40,463 bases of DNA from Hyphomicrobiales bacterium (GCA_900468065.1 UBTA01000110.1:1-40463); one strand, 5' to 3'; positions 7,631 to 16,149 are shown, counted from the stretch's first letter. The notes: generated from the letters alone by a model not told the origin. Made by a program: numbers and translations.

Positions 7631-8395
7631 ATGACAACCAAAGACGATCGCCAGGAATTTGAAGCGCACAGACAGGAGATGTGCCTGGCGCTTGGCAAGG
7701 ACACGCAAGCCTTCAAGCAGTCGATCGACACGATGCTGACGCTCGATGCCTACGATTACTCCTACCTCTGGAGCTGGATGGGCGTTCCGATCATCCAGCT
7801 GCCGGCCGATATCATGGCAACGCAGGAAATCGTCTGGAACACGAAGCCCGACATCATCATCGAAACCGGCGTCGCACGCGGCGGCTCGATGATCTTCATG
7901 GCCTCGCTGCTGGCGATGACCGGCAACGACAAGGGCAAGGTGATCGGTGTCGACATCGACATCCGTGTCCATAACCGTGAAGCGATCGAGACGCATCCGA
8001 TGGCAAGCCGCATCGCCCTTATCGAAGGCGGCTCCGTCGATGACAGCACTTTGCAGGCCGTGCGCGATCTCATACCGGAAGGTGCAAGGGTCATGGTCGT
8101 ACTCGACAGCGACCATTCCTACGGCCATGTGCTGGCTGAATGCCGTGCCTATGGTGCTCTGGTGACGCCCGGCTGCTACCTCGTCGTGGCCGACACGGCG
8201 GCAGGTCATCTGACCGAAGACCAGGCCCCGAAGAAACGCTCGAAGTCCTGGTTCAGAGGCAACGATCCTTTGACCGCGGTCAATGACTACCTCAAGGAAA
8301 ACGATCGTTTCCAGGTCGATCCGGTGATCAACGGCAAGCTCGTGCTTGCGTCGTCGCCGGGCGGATACTGCGTCCGCCTGCCCGACGCCGCCTGA
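7631..8395 (+). CDS. CmcI/rhamnosyl O-methyltransferase family protein (PF04989-like)
   Basis: The 254-residue protein has a class I Rossmann core: IIETGVARGGSMIFMASLL as the SAM-binding loop, IGVDIDIR as the acidic second strand, and VVLDSDHSYGHVLAECRAY, which is typical of the CmcI family. That family includes the cephalosporin 7-alpha-hydroxylase component and O-methyltransferases for rhamnosyl groups, so sugar O-methylation is the simplest guess here. An in-frame ATG at 7610 is possible, but neither start has a strong Shine-Dalgarno; 7631 is preferred because AAAGG lies upstream. It is the last gene of the rightward arm and is followed by a strong terminator. Confidence 0.85.
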   Translation: MTTKDDRQEFEAHRQEMCLALGKDTQAFKQSIDTMLTLDAYDYSYLWSWMGVPIIQLPADIMATQEIVWNTKPDIIIETGVARGGSMIFMASLLAMTGNDKGKVIGVDIDIRVHNREAIETHPMASRIALIEGGSVDDSTLQAVRDLIPEGARVMVVLDSDHSYGHVLAECRAYGALVTPGCYLVVADTAAGHLTEDQAPKKRSKSWFRGNDPLTAVNDYLKENDRFQVDPVINGKLVLASSPGGYCVRLPDAA

Positions 8396-8415
8396 CGCTC
8401 AGTTCATGTCTGTTC

Positions 8416-8453
8416 AAAAGCCCGTCCCTTGCTGAGGCAAGGGACGGGCTTTT
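8416..8453. terminator. Strong bidirectional intrinsic terminator
   Basis: A perfect 17-bp stem (AAAAGCCCGTCCCTTGC paired with GCAAGGGACGGGCTTTT) closes on a TGAG tetraloop at 8433-8436. The A and T ends give a T-tract on either strand. It sits between two convergent operons, the CmcI-family gene ending at 8395 and the metallophosphoesterase gene ending at 8511, and should stop both. Confidence 0.95.
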
Positions 8454-8510
8454 GTATTTCTGTGTCCTGTTTGCGAATGAGCCCCCGCGAGGGGCAGACA
8501 GCCCCTGCAG

Positions 8511-9200
8511 TCACACCGCCAGCGTGATCTTGTCGATCCGGCCACCGATCTGCGCACCGATGTAGAGATTCTCGTAGCATCTGGCCGGAAACCCGGCCTC
8601 CTTCATATGGAATGCAGTCTCGTCGATGTCGTAGTCGACGCGGTGCAACTCGATGCGCCCCTCCTCGAATATCGCAAATGCAGCGCGCGGATCGCCGTCG
8701 CGCGGCTGGCCGACGGCACCGGGGTTGCAGAACGTCTTGCCGTTCACATCGAGTAGAACCTGGACATGCGTATGCCCGGCAAAGAATGTCTCGGCCCCTT
8801 CGGGAATATCGGTCTCTGCAATCGCATAGAGATACTGGTCGATCGGATCCTGCCAACCGCCGTGGATGAAATAGGTCGAACCGTCGATGATGTAGGAACG
8901 CGACTGCGCAAGCCAGGCGACCTGCTCCGGCGAGATGATGCCGCGCTGGTACTCGGTGATATCGGACACCAGCTTGGAGCGCGGGCAACCCTCGCCGCTG
9001 ACGATGTAGTGATCGTGATTGCCGAGGATGTTGACGACGCCCCGGGCGCGCAGCAGATCGACGCATTCACCCGGTTGCGCGTAATAGCCCACGACGTCGC
9101 CGAGCGAGATGATCGTTTCACAGCCGAGAGCATCAATCTTTTCCAGCACCGCCTTCAGTGCGGGGAGGTTACCGTGAACGTCCGAAATGATCGCGATCAT
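8511..9200 (-). CDS. Calcineurin-like metallophosphoesterase (YfcE/MJ0936-like)
   Basis: This 229-residue cytoplasmic phosphoesterase has the complete metal-binding set: DVHGN at residues 7-11, GDVVGY, GNHDHY and GHTHVQ, followed by NPGAVGQPRDGDPRAAF, typical of small bacterial phosphodiesterases. The start overlaps the stop of the ATP-grasp gene by ATGA. It is the last gene of the leftward glycan run. Such enzymes act on phosphodiesters or phosphomonoesters; the substrate is unknown, and a role in trimming a phosphorylated sugar intermediate is only inferred from position. Confidence 0.9.
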   Translation of the reverse strand: MIAIISDVHGNLPALKAVLEKIDALGCETIISLGDVVGYYAQPGECVDLLRARGVVNILGNHDHYIVSGEGCPRSKLVSDITEYQRGIISPEQVAWLAQSRSYIIDGSTYFIHGGWQDPIDQYLYAIAETDIPEGAETFFAGHTHVQVLLDVNGKTFCNPGAVGQPRDGDPRAAFAIFEEGRIELHRVDYDIDETAFHMKEAGFPARCYENLYIGAQIGGRIDKITLAV

Positions 9201-10192
9201 GTTACCACAAGGTCTTCGTAATAGCGCCAGCCGCGCCCGGAACGGATCTCCGGTGCCAGCGGCCTCTGCCCCCGAAGATAATATTCAACCGACATTGCAG
9301 CTTCATTATAGCCGAATGCGGCGCGCAGCGACGTGCTGCTGGAAAAGCGCGGGTTGATCTCCAAAAGATAAGGTGTCTCGTCGTCCATGCGAAACTGATA
9401 ATTTGTCGGCCCTACCGGTTTAAAGATCGCAGCCAGCCGGGTCACCGCCTCAGCCAGGACAGGATGTTCGACAACCTCGGCATATGCCGTATTGCCAGCG
9501 ACAGAGAGCTTGCGCCGGAAGATGATCGGCGGCAATGCCGTGCCGTCGCCAAAGCCGAAAGCGCCAACGGTGAATTCCTGCTCGTCGCTGCCGATGAATT
9601 TCTGGATCAGGAATTCGTCCCTGCTCTTGTGGCTCCAATAGTTGAAATCATCCTCGTCGCGTAACACGGCGATGCCACGGGAACCATTGCCCTGGCGGGG
9701 CTTCAGCAGCAGCGGCAGCCCCAGCTGCCGAACGCAATCCGTCCAGCCTGCTCCGAGAAGCGCCGGAATGGCCGGCAGTCCGAGCCGTTCCAGTTCGAGA
9801 CCGAAATCCCATTTGTCCTGCGCCAGCTCGATAACTCCGGGATCATTGAGGACGATGCGCGTTTTAAGATCAGCGAAAGCTTCCCGGTTGCGGCTGAAAA
9901 ACAGGATATCGAGTTCGAGCCCCGGCAGGACGAGATCGACGGCCTCGTCGAGCAGCATGCCTTTCCAGAAGTCGAGGTAGGCGTCTGAACTTTCGTCAAC
10001 TACCGGCTTGGCAAAAAACGTGTCGCACCAGTAGGGCCCAATGCCGTTCGGATCGCGGTCCACGCCGATGACGCGCACCGAAAGTCCCGACAAACGCAGC
10101 GAGCGGATGATCCCCTGCCCGATCAGCGCGCCGACCGCAGTCACCACGACGGTGATCATGTCTCCCGGCTGTTTCGGTTCAAACATCGTCAT
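9197..10192 (-). CDS. ATP-grasp family ligase (carbamoyl-phosphate synthase large-chain-like)
   Basis: The 331-residue protein opens with a Rossmann-like region (VVVTAVGALIGQGIIRSLRLSG) that forms the pre-ATP-grasp domain. The ATP-grasp core follows: LLLKPRQGNGSRGIAVL for nucleotide binding and YLLEINPRFSSSTSLRAAFG for the Mg2+ and catalytic residues. Enzymes of this kind activate a carboxylate as acyl phosphate and join it to an amine or other nucleophile. Within a sugar cluster it could attach an amino acid or other acid to an amino sugar. The ATG at 10192 overlaps the previous stop (ATGA); a second ATG follows two codons later. Substrates are unknown. Confidence 0.85.
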   Translation of the reverse strand: MTMFEPKQPGDMITVVVTAVGALIGQGIIRSLRLSGLSVRVIGVDRDPNGIGPYWCDTFFAKPVVDESSDAYLDFWKGMLLDEAVDLVLPGLELDILFFSRNREAFADLKTRIVLNDPGVIELAQDKWDFGLELERLGLPAIPALLGAGWTDCVRQLGLPLLLKPRQGNGSRGIAVLRDEDDFNYWSHKSRDEFLIQKFIGSDEQEFTVGAFGFGDGTALPPIIFRRKLSVAGNTAYAEVVEHPVLAEAVTRLAAIFKPVGPTNYQFRMDDETPYLLEINPRFSSSTSLRAAFGYNEAAMSVEYYLRGQRPLAPEIRSGRGWRYYEDLVVT

Positions 10193-11064
10193 GTCAGGTC
10201 CATCGGTCCAAAAGCTGCCGCCGTCTGCGCATCCCGGATCATCGTGATGCCGTCGCGCATGTTGATCGCAGGCTCGAAATCCATTCTCTCGAAAGCCTTT
10301 GCGGAATCAGGAAAGTGGATCGGCCGGAACGGCGTTTTCTCAGGCGCAATGACTGAGCGGCCGCCCTTTCCGAAGACATCAAAGGCCATATCGGCAATCT
10401 GCTCTATCGTCAGCGATTCCGGATGAGCGACATCCAGAACACCTGCCACATCGCGTTCGGCGGCGCGGATCATCAGATCGGCCGCGTCCCGGACATGCAG
10501 GAAATTCCGGACTCCATCCGATCGGGGCATGCGGATGTCCTGCCCTTGCGCCGCATAGGCAATGATCCGCCCGAACCACGCCTGATGGTCGCAGCAGCGG
10601 CCTTCGGTATCGAACAGCTGGGAAAAACGCAGGCTGCAGAAGCGAACGTTCTGCCTTTGCAGTGCCCAGCCGAAAATCTGCTCGGCGATGCCCTTGCTCA
10701 ATCCATAGGAGGTGAAATTACCGGGATCCAATGTTTGGTCCGAGGAGGCAGATCCAGCGTAGACCAGCGCCGTCGCCTTCAAATCCCGTACCAATCCAGC
10801 CACTGCGACCGCGCTTGCCGCGTTCGCGGCGAAGTTCTGGTGGAACCCGTCGTCATTGTCGCCGGCAAAGCTCGCCGCGCAATGGAAAACGACATCGGCC
10901 GTCACGTCAACAGACGCTCGAGCAACCGGGGCCATGAGGTCAAAGACGATATCGTCCGTCTCGGACCGCCCGATGGTCACCGTCGCGATGCCCCGTTGCT
11001 GCAGCCGCTTGATCAACTGGCTGCCGAGCATGGAACGTGCGCCGATGATGGCAGCAGTCCTCAT
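10189..11064 (-). CDS. NAD(P)-dependent sugar epimerase/dehydratase/reductase (extended SDR)
   Basis: The 291-residue protein begins with a nucleotide-binding strand and glycine loop (AAIIGARSMLGSQLIKRL) and has the SDR catalytic pair in YGLSK with an upstream serine (YAGSASSD). These enzymes epimerise, dehydrate or reduce nucleotide sugars. The start at 11064 is chosen because it makes an ATGA overlap with the preceding methyltransferase; an ATG at 11097 would lengthen the protein by 11 residues that do not belong to the fold. It could be the 4-ketoreductase needed to finish the CDP-sugar made by the rfb operon, but this is a guess. Confidence 0.85.
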   Translation of the reverse strand: MRTAAIIGARSMLGSQLIKRLQQRGIATVTIGRSETDDIVFDLMAPVARASVDVTADVVFHCAASFAGDNDDGFHQNFAANAASAVAVAGLVRDLKATALVYAGSASSDQTLDPGNFTSYGLSKGIAEQIFGWALQRQNVRFCSLRFSQLFDTEGRCCDHQAWFGRIIAYAAQGQDIRMPRSDGVRNFLHVRDAADLMIRAAERDVAGVLDVAHPESLTIEQIADMAFDVFGKGGRSVIAPEKTPFRPIHFPDSAKAFERMDFEPAINMRDGITMIRDAQTAAAFGPMDLT

Positions 11065-11786
11065 TGCACGGTGGCTTCCATCAACAGCGCGACGCAAAGA
11101 TCGGGGAAATCGATACCGACACGCAGCATTGCATCAAGATTTTCCTGAAAGTCCGGCAATGTCTTCAGGACGGCCAGTGGCAGCGGCTTGAGGTAAATAC
11201 CTTCTTCAAGGCTGACCGCATAACCGTGGCTCTGCATTTCCTGCTTCAGCGTATCGCGGCAATATTGACGCTTGTGGCCAAGAGCATGGTCGTTGGCATT
11301 GAGATCGTAGATATCATCGATCTTGCCAAGCTCGACACCAAGCCGCCGGTTCATCGACTTGGCGTTGGGAACCGCGACGAAGATGCGCCCGCCCGGCTTC
11401 AAAAACCGCTTGAAGCGGTCAAGCAACATGCCCGGATCGTCGACATGTTCCAGAATGAAGCCCATGACGATGACGTCAAAGCGCTCGTCAGTGTCAAAAT
11501 TCTCGAAATAGGAGAACACGACCTCGCCGGCGAAATCCGGGCTCTTTTCCTTGAAGAGATCGATAACCAGCTGCGAGCCTTCGATGATCACATGACGCTC
11601 GCAGGCCGCGTTGAAGAGACCCGGCGTATAACCATGGCCGATGCCGAGTTCAAGAATGGAGCCGACCGAGCCGAACCGCCGGATGATGCGCTCCGGATAC
11701 CAGTTGAGGATGAGATCATTCTCGATCGCCGTCGCGGCATTCGGGAGATACTCGGATGTGACTGCATCGAGATTTTCTGTCGTCAT
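11061..11786 (-). CDS. Class I SAM-dependent methyltransferase
   Basis: The 241-residue protein has the SAM-binding motif ILELGIGHGYTPGLF (about residues 45-60), an acidic loop, and the post-motif FDVIVMGFILEHVDDPGMLLDRFKRFLKPGGRIFVAVPN typical of Methyltransf_11/23 enzymes. The start is placed at 11786, which overlaps the stop of the WbqC gene by ATGA; upstream in-frame codons to 11849 are in WbqC coding sequence. It belongs to the leftward glycan run and probably methylates a sugar or an attached group. The target is not readable. Confidence 0.88.
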   Translation of the reverse strand: MTTENLDAVTSEYLPNAATAIENDLILNWYPERIIRRFGSVGSILELGIGHGYTPGLFNAACERHVIIEGSQLVIDLFKEKSPDFAGEVVFSYFENFDTDERFDVIVMGFILEHVDDPGMLLDRFKRFLKPGGRIFVAVPNAKSMNRRLGVELGKIDDIYDLNANDHALGHKRQYCRDTLKQEMQSHGYAVSLEEGIYLKPLPLAVLKTLPDFQENLDAMLRVGIDFPDLCVALLMEATVQ

Positions 11787-12499
11787 TGCGTAAATTCCTT
11801 CCAACCGATCGTTCCCGAATGAATCAACCCGGCGCCCGCCACACCGCAATTGGCGATCAGATCCAATGCGGTCACATAAGGGGTGAAATCGCCGTGCAAT
11901 TGTGGATAGGGCGTGCGCTCGTAACGCATGTATTGGACGGAGATGCCTTTCTCCTCAAACAGCCCATGGTTCAGATAGTTTCGTGCGCCGTGCCCCGTGA
12001 TATAGACCGTTCCCTGCAGATGCTCGACGATGTCGCACACCCGTTCGCTGCTGGCGCCAGGCACCGGAAGCGCCTGCGACGAGAGGAACTGCGGCCGGTC
12101 CAGGCCGAAATAGACGGAGAGCTCCAGCATGGACTGGCGCGAAACATCGGCAACCGATGATGCGTCCTGCGCGAAAACGCGATCCAGCACGCCCAGCATC
12201 TCATCGCGAAACGGTGCCTTCAGGTAGGCCTGACGCAGGATTTCGCGATGTTTGCTCCGCCAGTCGGTGCGGTCGTCAAGCATCACCTCATCGATCCGCT
12301 GGCCGAGATGATAGTCGCGCAAGGGCAGCGTCATCCAGCTGACGCCATTGACGCCCTTGACCTGGACACGGTTGCTGAAACTGCCCTTGGAATACTGCAC
12401 GTCGTCATAGTGAACGAAGACATCCGCCAGGCGAACCTGCTCCAGCAGACCCACCCAGGGAAAATACATCGACTGTGAGATAACGATATTCCGGCTCAT
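11783..12499 (-). CDS. WbqC family protein
   Basis: The 238-residue protein shows the conserved WbqC start: ISQSMYFPWVGLLEQVRLADVFVHYDDVQYSKGSFSNRVQVK. It continues with WMTLPLRD and a C-terminal region ending in YPQLHGDFTPYVTALDLIANCG. WbqC proteins occur in O-antigen and modified-sugar clusters; they are proposed to be acyl- or amide-forming enzymes, but the reaction is poorly established. The start at 12499 has a weak GGA upstream and follows a 124-bp gap, the largest within this run, so a separate promoter is possible. Its end couples to the methyltransferase by ATGA. Confidence 0.9.
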   Translation of the reverse strand: MSRNIVISQSMYFPWVGLLEQVRLADVFVHYDDVQYSKGSFSNRVQVKGVNGVSWMTLPLRDYHLGQRIDEVMLDDRTDWRSKHREILRQAYLKAPFRDEMLGVLDRVFAQDASSVADVSRQSMLELSVYFGLDRPQFLSSQALPVPGASSERVCDIVEHLQGTVYITGHGARNYLNHGLFEEKGISVQYMRYERTPYPQLHGDFTPYVTALDLIANCGVAGAGLIHSGTIGWKEFTQ

Positions 12500-12623
12500 G
12501 ATCCGTGCAAGCTTGCCCAATTTTTGCCGGCAGGGGCCACCACCATGGCAGCGTCCTGAGACAATTCGACAGGGTGAAACTATCGACAAAGCCTTTCGCG
12601 AGGCTGGTTGCCGGGCTATGCGG
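12500..12623. other. Gap inside the leftward glycan run
   Basis: This 124-bp stretch separates the Zn-ribbon methyltransferase stop from the WbqC start. On the minus strand, shortly after the stop, it contains a small hairpin (AGCCT cgcgaa AGGCT, 12590-12605) followed by TTTG, which could attenuate transcription. No open reading frame in it looks real. The 15-nt core of this hairpin recurs at 16012-16026. Confidence 0.4.
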
Positions 12624-13781
12624 TCAGCCGTCGATCCAGACGAGATCGAGACCCGGCCGGTGGAGGGCTGCCTGACCGGCGATGGCCGCGCGTGCCTTCA
12701 GCGGATTGAGGCCGACAAAGACGACATCGACGTCATCATCAAGTTTCGATGGCGACAGAACCGGCCGATTGAAGTGAACGGAACCCTGCAGTTTCGGGTT
12801 CTGGTCAAGGAACACCCGGAAATCGACATCCGCTTCGATCCGGCTGCAGATCCAGCTGCCGTAGAAACCGGAGCCATAGACCGCGGCGCGCTTGCCAGAA
12901 AACTGCTTGGCCGCGTCATCCAGGCGAATAGTCGCCTGCTTCCAGAAGGCGCAGATTTCCTTGGCTTTCCTTGCGGCGTCGGCGGCTTCCTGGCGGTCGG
13001 GAGCACTGGTCACTAGCTGTTCGCAGCAGACCGCCACGATGAAGAACGCACCCGGAAACGCAGTACTATCCACCGTTTCCAGCATGAAACCGGACAGTGC
13101 CAGCGCCCGTTTGATCGACGCGATGCTGAAATGGTTGAGATGGTCGGCAACTGTCATATCACCGGGATTGGCGGCCACATCCGGCATGGACAGAAGAAGC
13201 CGGCCGCCAGGAGCAAGCAGCCCGCGCAGCGTCTTCAGGAAGGAAACGGGCTCGGCCACATGCTCGATAACGAAATGGCTGATGATCGCCTGGAACTGGC
13301 CAGCCCATGCATCCGGCACGCGATAGCTCGCTTGGTTCTCGGGCTTCACCCAGCTATTCCATGCCGGCACGTAGTCGCGGCTGACATCGAAGACGTGCGG
13401 ATGTAGATCATCACGCGCCATGCACATCTTGCGCAACGTGTCCGCCTTGCCGGCACCATAGTCGAGAACGGACGGGTCCTGCGGCAGATCCAGGAGGCGC
13501 AGACCGATTTCAGCCTGATGGTCCGTCCGATAGATCGGCGTTCCGTCCCTGCCCACGGCGAAGATCTGGTCGTGATCATCCGATTCCAGCGAAATCCGGT
13601 AGGTCGTATCGTAAAAACTCTCGATATCCGGCAGATCGGCGCATTGCGCGTGGCCGCATTCCTCGCAGACATAGGCCAGCGTCGGAATATCGATGAAGGC
13701 CATCATCGATGTCAGGGCAGGTGCCGAGGCCTCATAGGAAGCCTTGGCAATGTGCGATCCGCAGACCCGGCATGCGGTCAT
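12624..13781 (-). CDS. Zn-ribbon class I methyltransferase with C-terminal Rossmann-like domain
   Basis: The 385-residue protein has three parts. A four-cysteine N-terminal ribbon is formed by C4/C7 and C39/C42 (CRVCGS, CEECGH). A SAM-binding core carries SVLDYGAGKADTLRKMC and the FVIEHVAEPVSFLKTLRGLLAPGGRLLLSMPD stretch. The C-terminal domain (AAVYGSGFYGSWICSRI...FLDQNPKLQG) resembles the Methyltransf_14 region of sugar C-methyltransferases. It is therefore a distant architectural match to the C-methyltransferase at 16556-17785. The start at 13781 overlaps the dioxygenase stop by ATGA. It may act on a sugar nucleotide, as C- or O-methyltransferase. Confidence 0.85.
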   Translation of the reverse strand: MTACRVCGSHIAKASYEASAPALTSMMAFIDIPTLAYVCEECGHAQCADLPDIESFYDTTYRISLESDDHDQIFAVGRDGTPIYRTDHQAEIGLRLLDLPQDPSVLDYGAGKADTLRKMCMARDDLHPHVFDVSRDYVPAWNSWVKPENQASYRVPDAWAGQFQAIISHFVIEHVAEPVSFLKTLRGLLAPGGRLLLSMPDVAANPGDMTVADHLNHFSIASIKRALALSGFMLETVDSTAFPGAFFIVAVCCEQLVTSAPDRQEAADAARKAKEICAFWKQATIRLDDAAKQFSGKRAAVYGSGFYGSWICSRIEADVDFRVFLDQNPKLQGSVHFNRPVLSPSKLDDDVDVVFVGLNPLKARAAIAGQAALHRPGLDLVWIDG

Positions 13782-14638
13782 ACTGCGGTCTCCCCGTCCG
13801 TCACCAGTTCCGGCAGGACCTTCGAGAAATCGACGCCGGCTGCAAACGAGCCGCACCAGCCGATGCGAGTGCCGAGCGGATCGGCAAAATTGAAATAGCG
13901 GAACTGGATGCTCCAGCGCGGCATGGCGGATACGTTATGTCCACCCTGGTGCATGGTCAGGAAGTCCATCAGGATTAGGTCGCCCGGCTGGGTGAGCGGT
14001 GCAACTGTTTTGTATTTTGCCAAACGCTCCTCGGCACCGTCCATGTACAGCGCATAGGCGCCGCTTTTGCCAAGGCCGGCGTCGTCACGATAGACCGGGA
14101 TCAAGCCTTCGGCATGGGAGCCTTCAGCGATCTGGACCGGCCCCATATCCGGCGTCACCGGCAGAAGCGGCGTCCAGAACACGATGCCGTCAAGGCTGCG
14201 AAGCTGGCCAGGGAACTCCTGGTGCCACTGCGCCCGGAACTTCTCCTCACCCGGGTTATCGATACGGATGCCATAGCCGCCAGCCGCGATGCCTGGAATG
14301 GACCCCGGGTGCAGGTGCTGAAACACCGTCTGGTTCACAGCCTTGGTGACGATCTGCATGAAGGCCGGAATCTGCTTGACCGCATCGTAGACTTCGCCGC
14401 CCCAGGCGCGGTTCTCAGCGATCAGCGCCGGATAGGCCTTGGTCATCGCGTTCCACGACGTGTCCGTCGGCGCATCGACTTTGTATTTCCGGCACATCAG
14501 TTCCAGGATGATGCGGATGCCCTCCTGGATCGGGGCGATATCGCGCTGCGCGTCGTAAAACTGCGGCAGCATCGTATAGCCCTTGGTGGCAAAATCTTCC
14601 TTGGCCGAAGCGGGAATGAGAACTTCATTCTGAATCAT
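13778..14638 (-). CDS. Phytanoyl-CoA dioxygenase (PhyH) family protein
   Basis: This 286-residue protein fits the Fe(II)/2-oxoglutarate oxygenases of the PhyH group. Candidate iron ligands are H139 and E141 (WHQEFPGQ) and a distal histidine in MHQGGHN (H230 or H234); R241 in PRWSIQFRYFN can bind 2-oxoglutarate. The HxE form instead of HxD is unusual but known in the family. The start at 14638 is chosen over ATGs at 14647 and 14662 because AGGA lies eight bases upstream. In a glycan block such an enzyme could hydroxylate or oxidatively modify a sugar or acyl substituent. Substrate unknown. Confidence 0.85.
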   Translation of the reverse strand: MIQNEVLIPASAKEDFATKGYTMLPQFYDAQRDIAPIQEGIRIILELMCRKYKVDAPTDTSWNAMTKAYPALIAENRAWGGEVYDAVKQIPAFMQIVTKAVNQTVFQHLHPGSIPGIAAGGYGIRIDNPGEEKFRAQWHQEFPGQLRSLDGIVFWTPLLPVTPDMGPVQIAEGSHAEGLIPVYRDDAGLGKSGAYALYMDGAEERLAKYKTVAPLTQPGDLILMDFLTMHQGGHNVSAMPRWSIQFRYFNFADPLGTRIGWCGSFAAGVDFSKVLPELVTDGETAV

Positions 14639-14759
14639 GCTTTGCATCCTTTTCTGTACCATAACGACTGCGCTGGCTTAGCCGCGAGACACTGGCCGCT
14701 CACCGGCCCGGTGGCATTCAAATCATCCGCCTGTCTGGTCACGCCGCCCCATACCATCG

Positions 14760-15977
14760 TCAGGCCGCCTTGAAAGTCTCGGCGAGGTTCAGCACCATCG
14801 CCTCCTGCGGCGAAAGCATCTGGGCGACGAAGTGATAGAGCTCCGCCGGCGTCCGGACGCCGCCGATTTCCTCATCGATATAGAGCTGGTTATCGGAAAC
14901 GCCGGTGAAGAACGGTGCGCCTACCGGATCAACAAAATCGATAGGCTTGAAATGTTTGAGGTACTGGCCGCCCTTCCACTTGGAAAAGACGTTGCGATAG
15001 TTCTCGATCGCTCTGTCATTGTCCTCGGAGGTAGACATGAGGCTGCAGCTGTAACCACAGGCTTCGGCAAAATTGGCCTCCCATCCCTTCATAGGGCTGT
15101 AGCCATAACGCGACAGGAACCAGTGCTGGACCTGCGCGATGCAAGCCGTCAAACCAAGTGTCGTGGGGAAAGGAAAATCCTTCATGTGCGTGTCATCATC
15201 GATGTTGCGGCCGGTCTCCGCAGTAAAGACCGCGAGTTGCTCTTCCATCTTCTCAGCCGTCTTGATCTTCGCCGAATTGGCCTTGGCGCAGGAGCCGAGG
15301 ACCGAGAAAGGGCGGCCCGAATAGACCATATGCTCGGCGGTCACCAGAACCTTGCAGATGTTCTCGAAATCGACGACCGGGTATTCGCAGTATTTGCCGC
15401 CGAACTTCACCTTCATCTTGTTCATCACCCGCATCGACACCGCGCCGTGATAGAAGCCGAAGGCCATATTGGGGCTGGGCTTGCCGCCGCTCCAGGAGAA
15501 GAACTCGTGATAGGCTGTCGAGCGCGGTACCCGATAGACGCCGGTGTCGAGATTGGCAGCGATGTTGCAATGCTGCGGCCGGTTGTCGGGCCAGTTGAAG
15601 GTCATCCGGCTCCAGATCAGCACGTCGGTTGCCGGATATTCGGCCTGGCAGCGGCGGATCAGGTCGGCCACATCGACATCGACGTAATCATCATCGCCGA
15701 TCATGCAGACAAACTCGCCGGTGGTAGCCTCGACGCATCGATCCCAATTCTCGACCATCGGCAAGACCCGGCCCACAGAAGGCAGATATTTCACGCGCGG
15801 GTCGCCAAGAACGTCTTCCATGAAGTCGTTCATGATTGAGGCATCATCGGAATTGTCGGCGAACACGAACTCGACATCCGTGCGCATATTCACCAGCAGA
15901 CTTCTGATCGTTTCCTGGAAATAGGGCTGGCGGTTCCGCGAGGGTACACAAATCGTCAGTTTCGGCTGCGCGAACAT
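14760..15977 (-). CDS. Family 2-type glycosyltransferase
   Basis: The 405-residue protein has a GT-A domain at its N-terminus: LTICVPSRNRQPYFQETIRSLL, then FVFADNSDDASI, and the metal and nucleotide-sugar site MIGDDDYVD at about residue 130. The C-terminal half (FPFPTTLGLTACIAQVQHW and LYIDEEIGGVRTPAELYHF) is shared with the degenerate relative at 5300-6427. The start at 15977 has GGAG eight bases upstream and lies directly before the first strand. No signal peptide or membrane span is seen, so it acts in the cytoplasm. A 121-bp gap separates it from the PhyH gene behind it. Confidence 0.88.
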   Translation of the reverse strand: MFAQPKLTICVPSRNRQPYFQETIRSLLVNMRTDVEFVFADNSDDASIMNDFMEDVLGDPRVKYLPSVGRVLPMVENWDRCVEATTGEFVCMIGDDDYVDVDVADLIRRCQAEYPATDVLIWSRMTFNWPDNRPQHCNIAANLDTGVYRVPRSTAYHEFFSWSGGKPSPNMAFGFYHGAVSMRVMNKMKVKFGGKYCEYPVVDFENICKVLVTAEHMVYSGRPFSVLGSCAKANSAKIKTAEKMEEQLAVFTAETGRNIDDDTHMKDFPFPTTLGLTACIAQVQHWFLSRYGYSPMKGWEANFAEACGYSCSLMSTSEDNDRAIENYRNVFSKWKGGQYLKHFKPIDFVDPVGAPFFTGVSDNQLYIDEEIGGVRTPAELYHFVAQMLSPQEAMVLNLAETFKAA

Positions 15978-16149
15978 GAAATTTCTCCGTTTGCCGTACA
16001 TTAGCGGCAGCGCCTTTCGCGAGGCTTGCCCGCGACCCTTTGACGTCCGTTCGGGTTTTCGGCTTTTCAGCGGATGCGTGGCTTGATAAGCACCGTCGCA
16101 TGCGGTCTTGCGATGCAGCAGTGCCGTGGTGAAGCATCCGGAGAGCCTT
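15978..16149. promoter_or_regulatory. Divergent promoter region of the glycosyltransferase and chorismate-mutase-type genes
   Basis: This 172-bp gap lies between two divergent starts, so promoters for both directions should be here. I could not pick out confident -35/-10 pairs. It contains GCCTTTCGCGAGGCT at 16012-16026, which also occurs at 12591-12605 in the other gap of the leftward run. Confidence 0.4.

Noticed and set aside
6343..7731. Long leftward frame opposite the DegT aminotransferase gene
   Set aside because: Antisense shadow; it has no recognisable domain, while the forward frame has all the PLP motifs.
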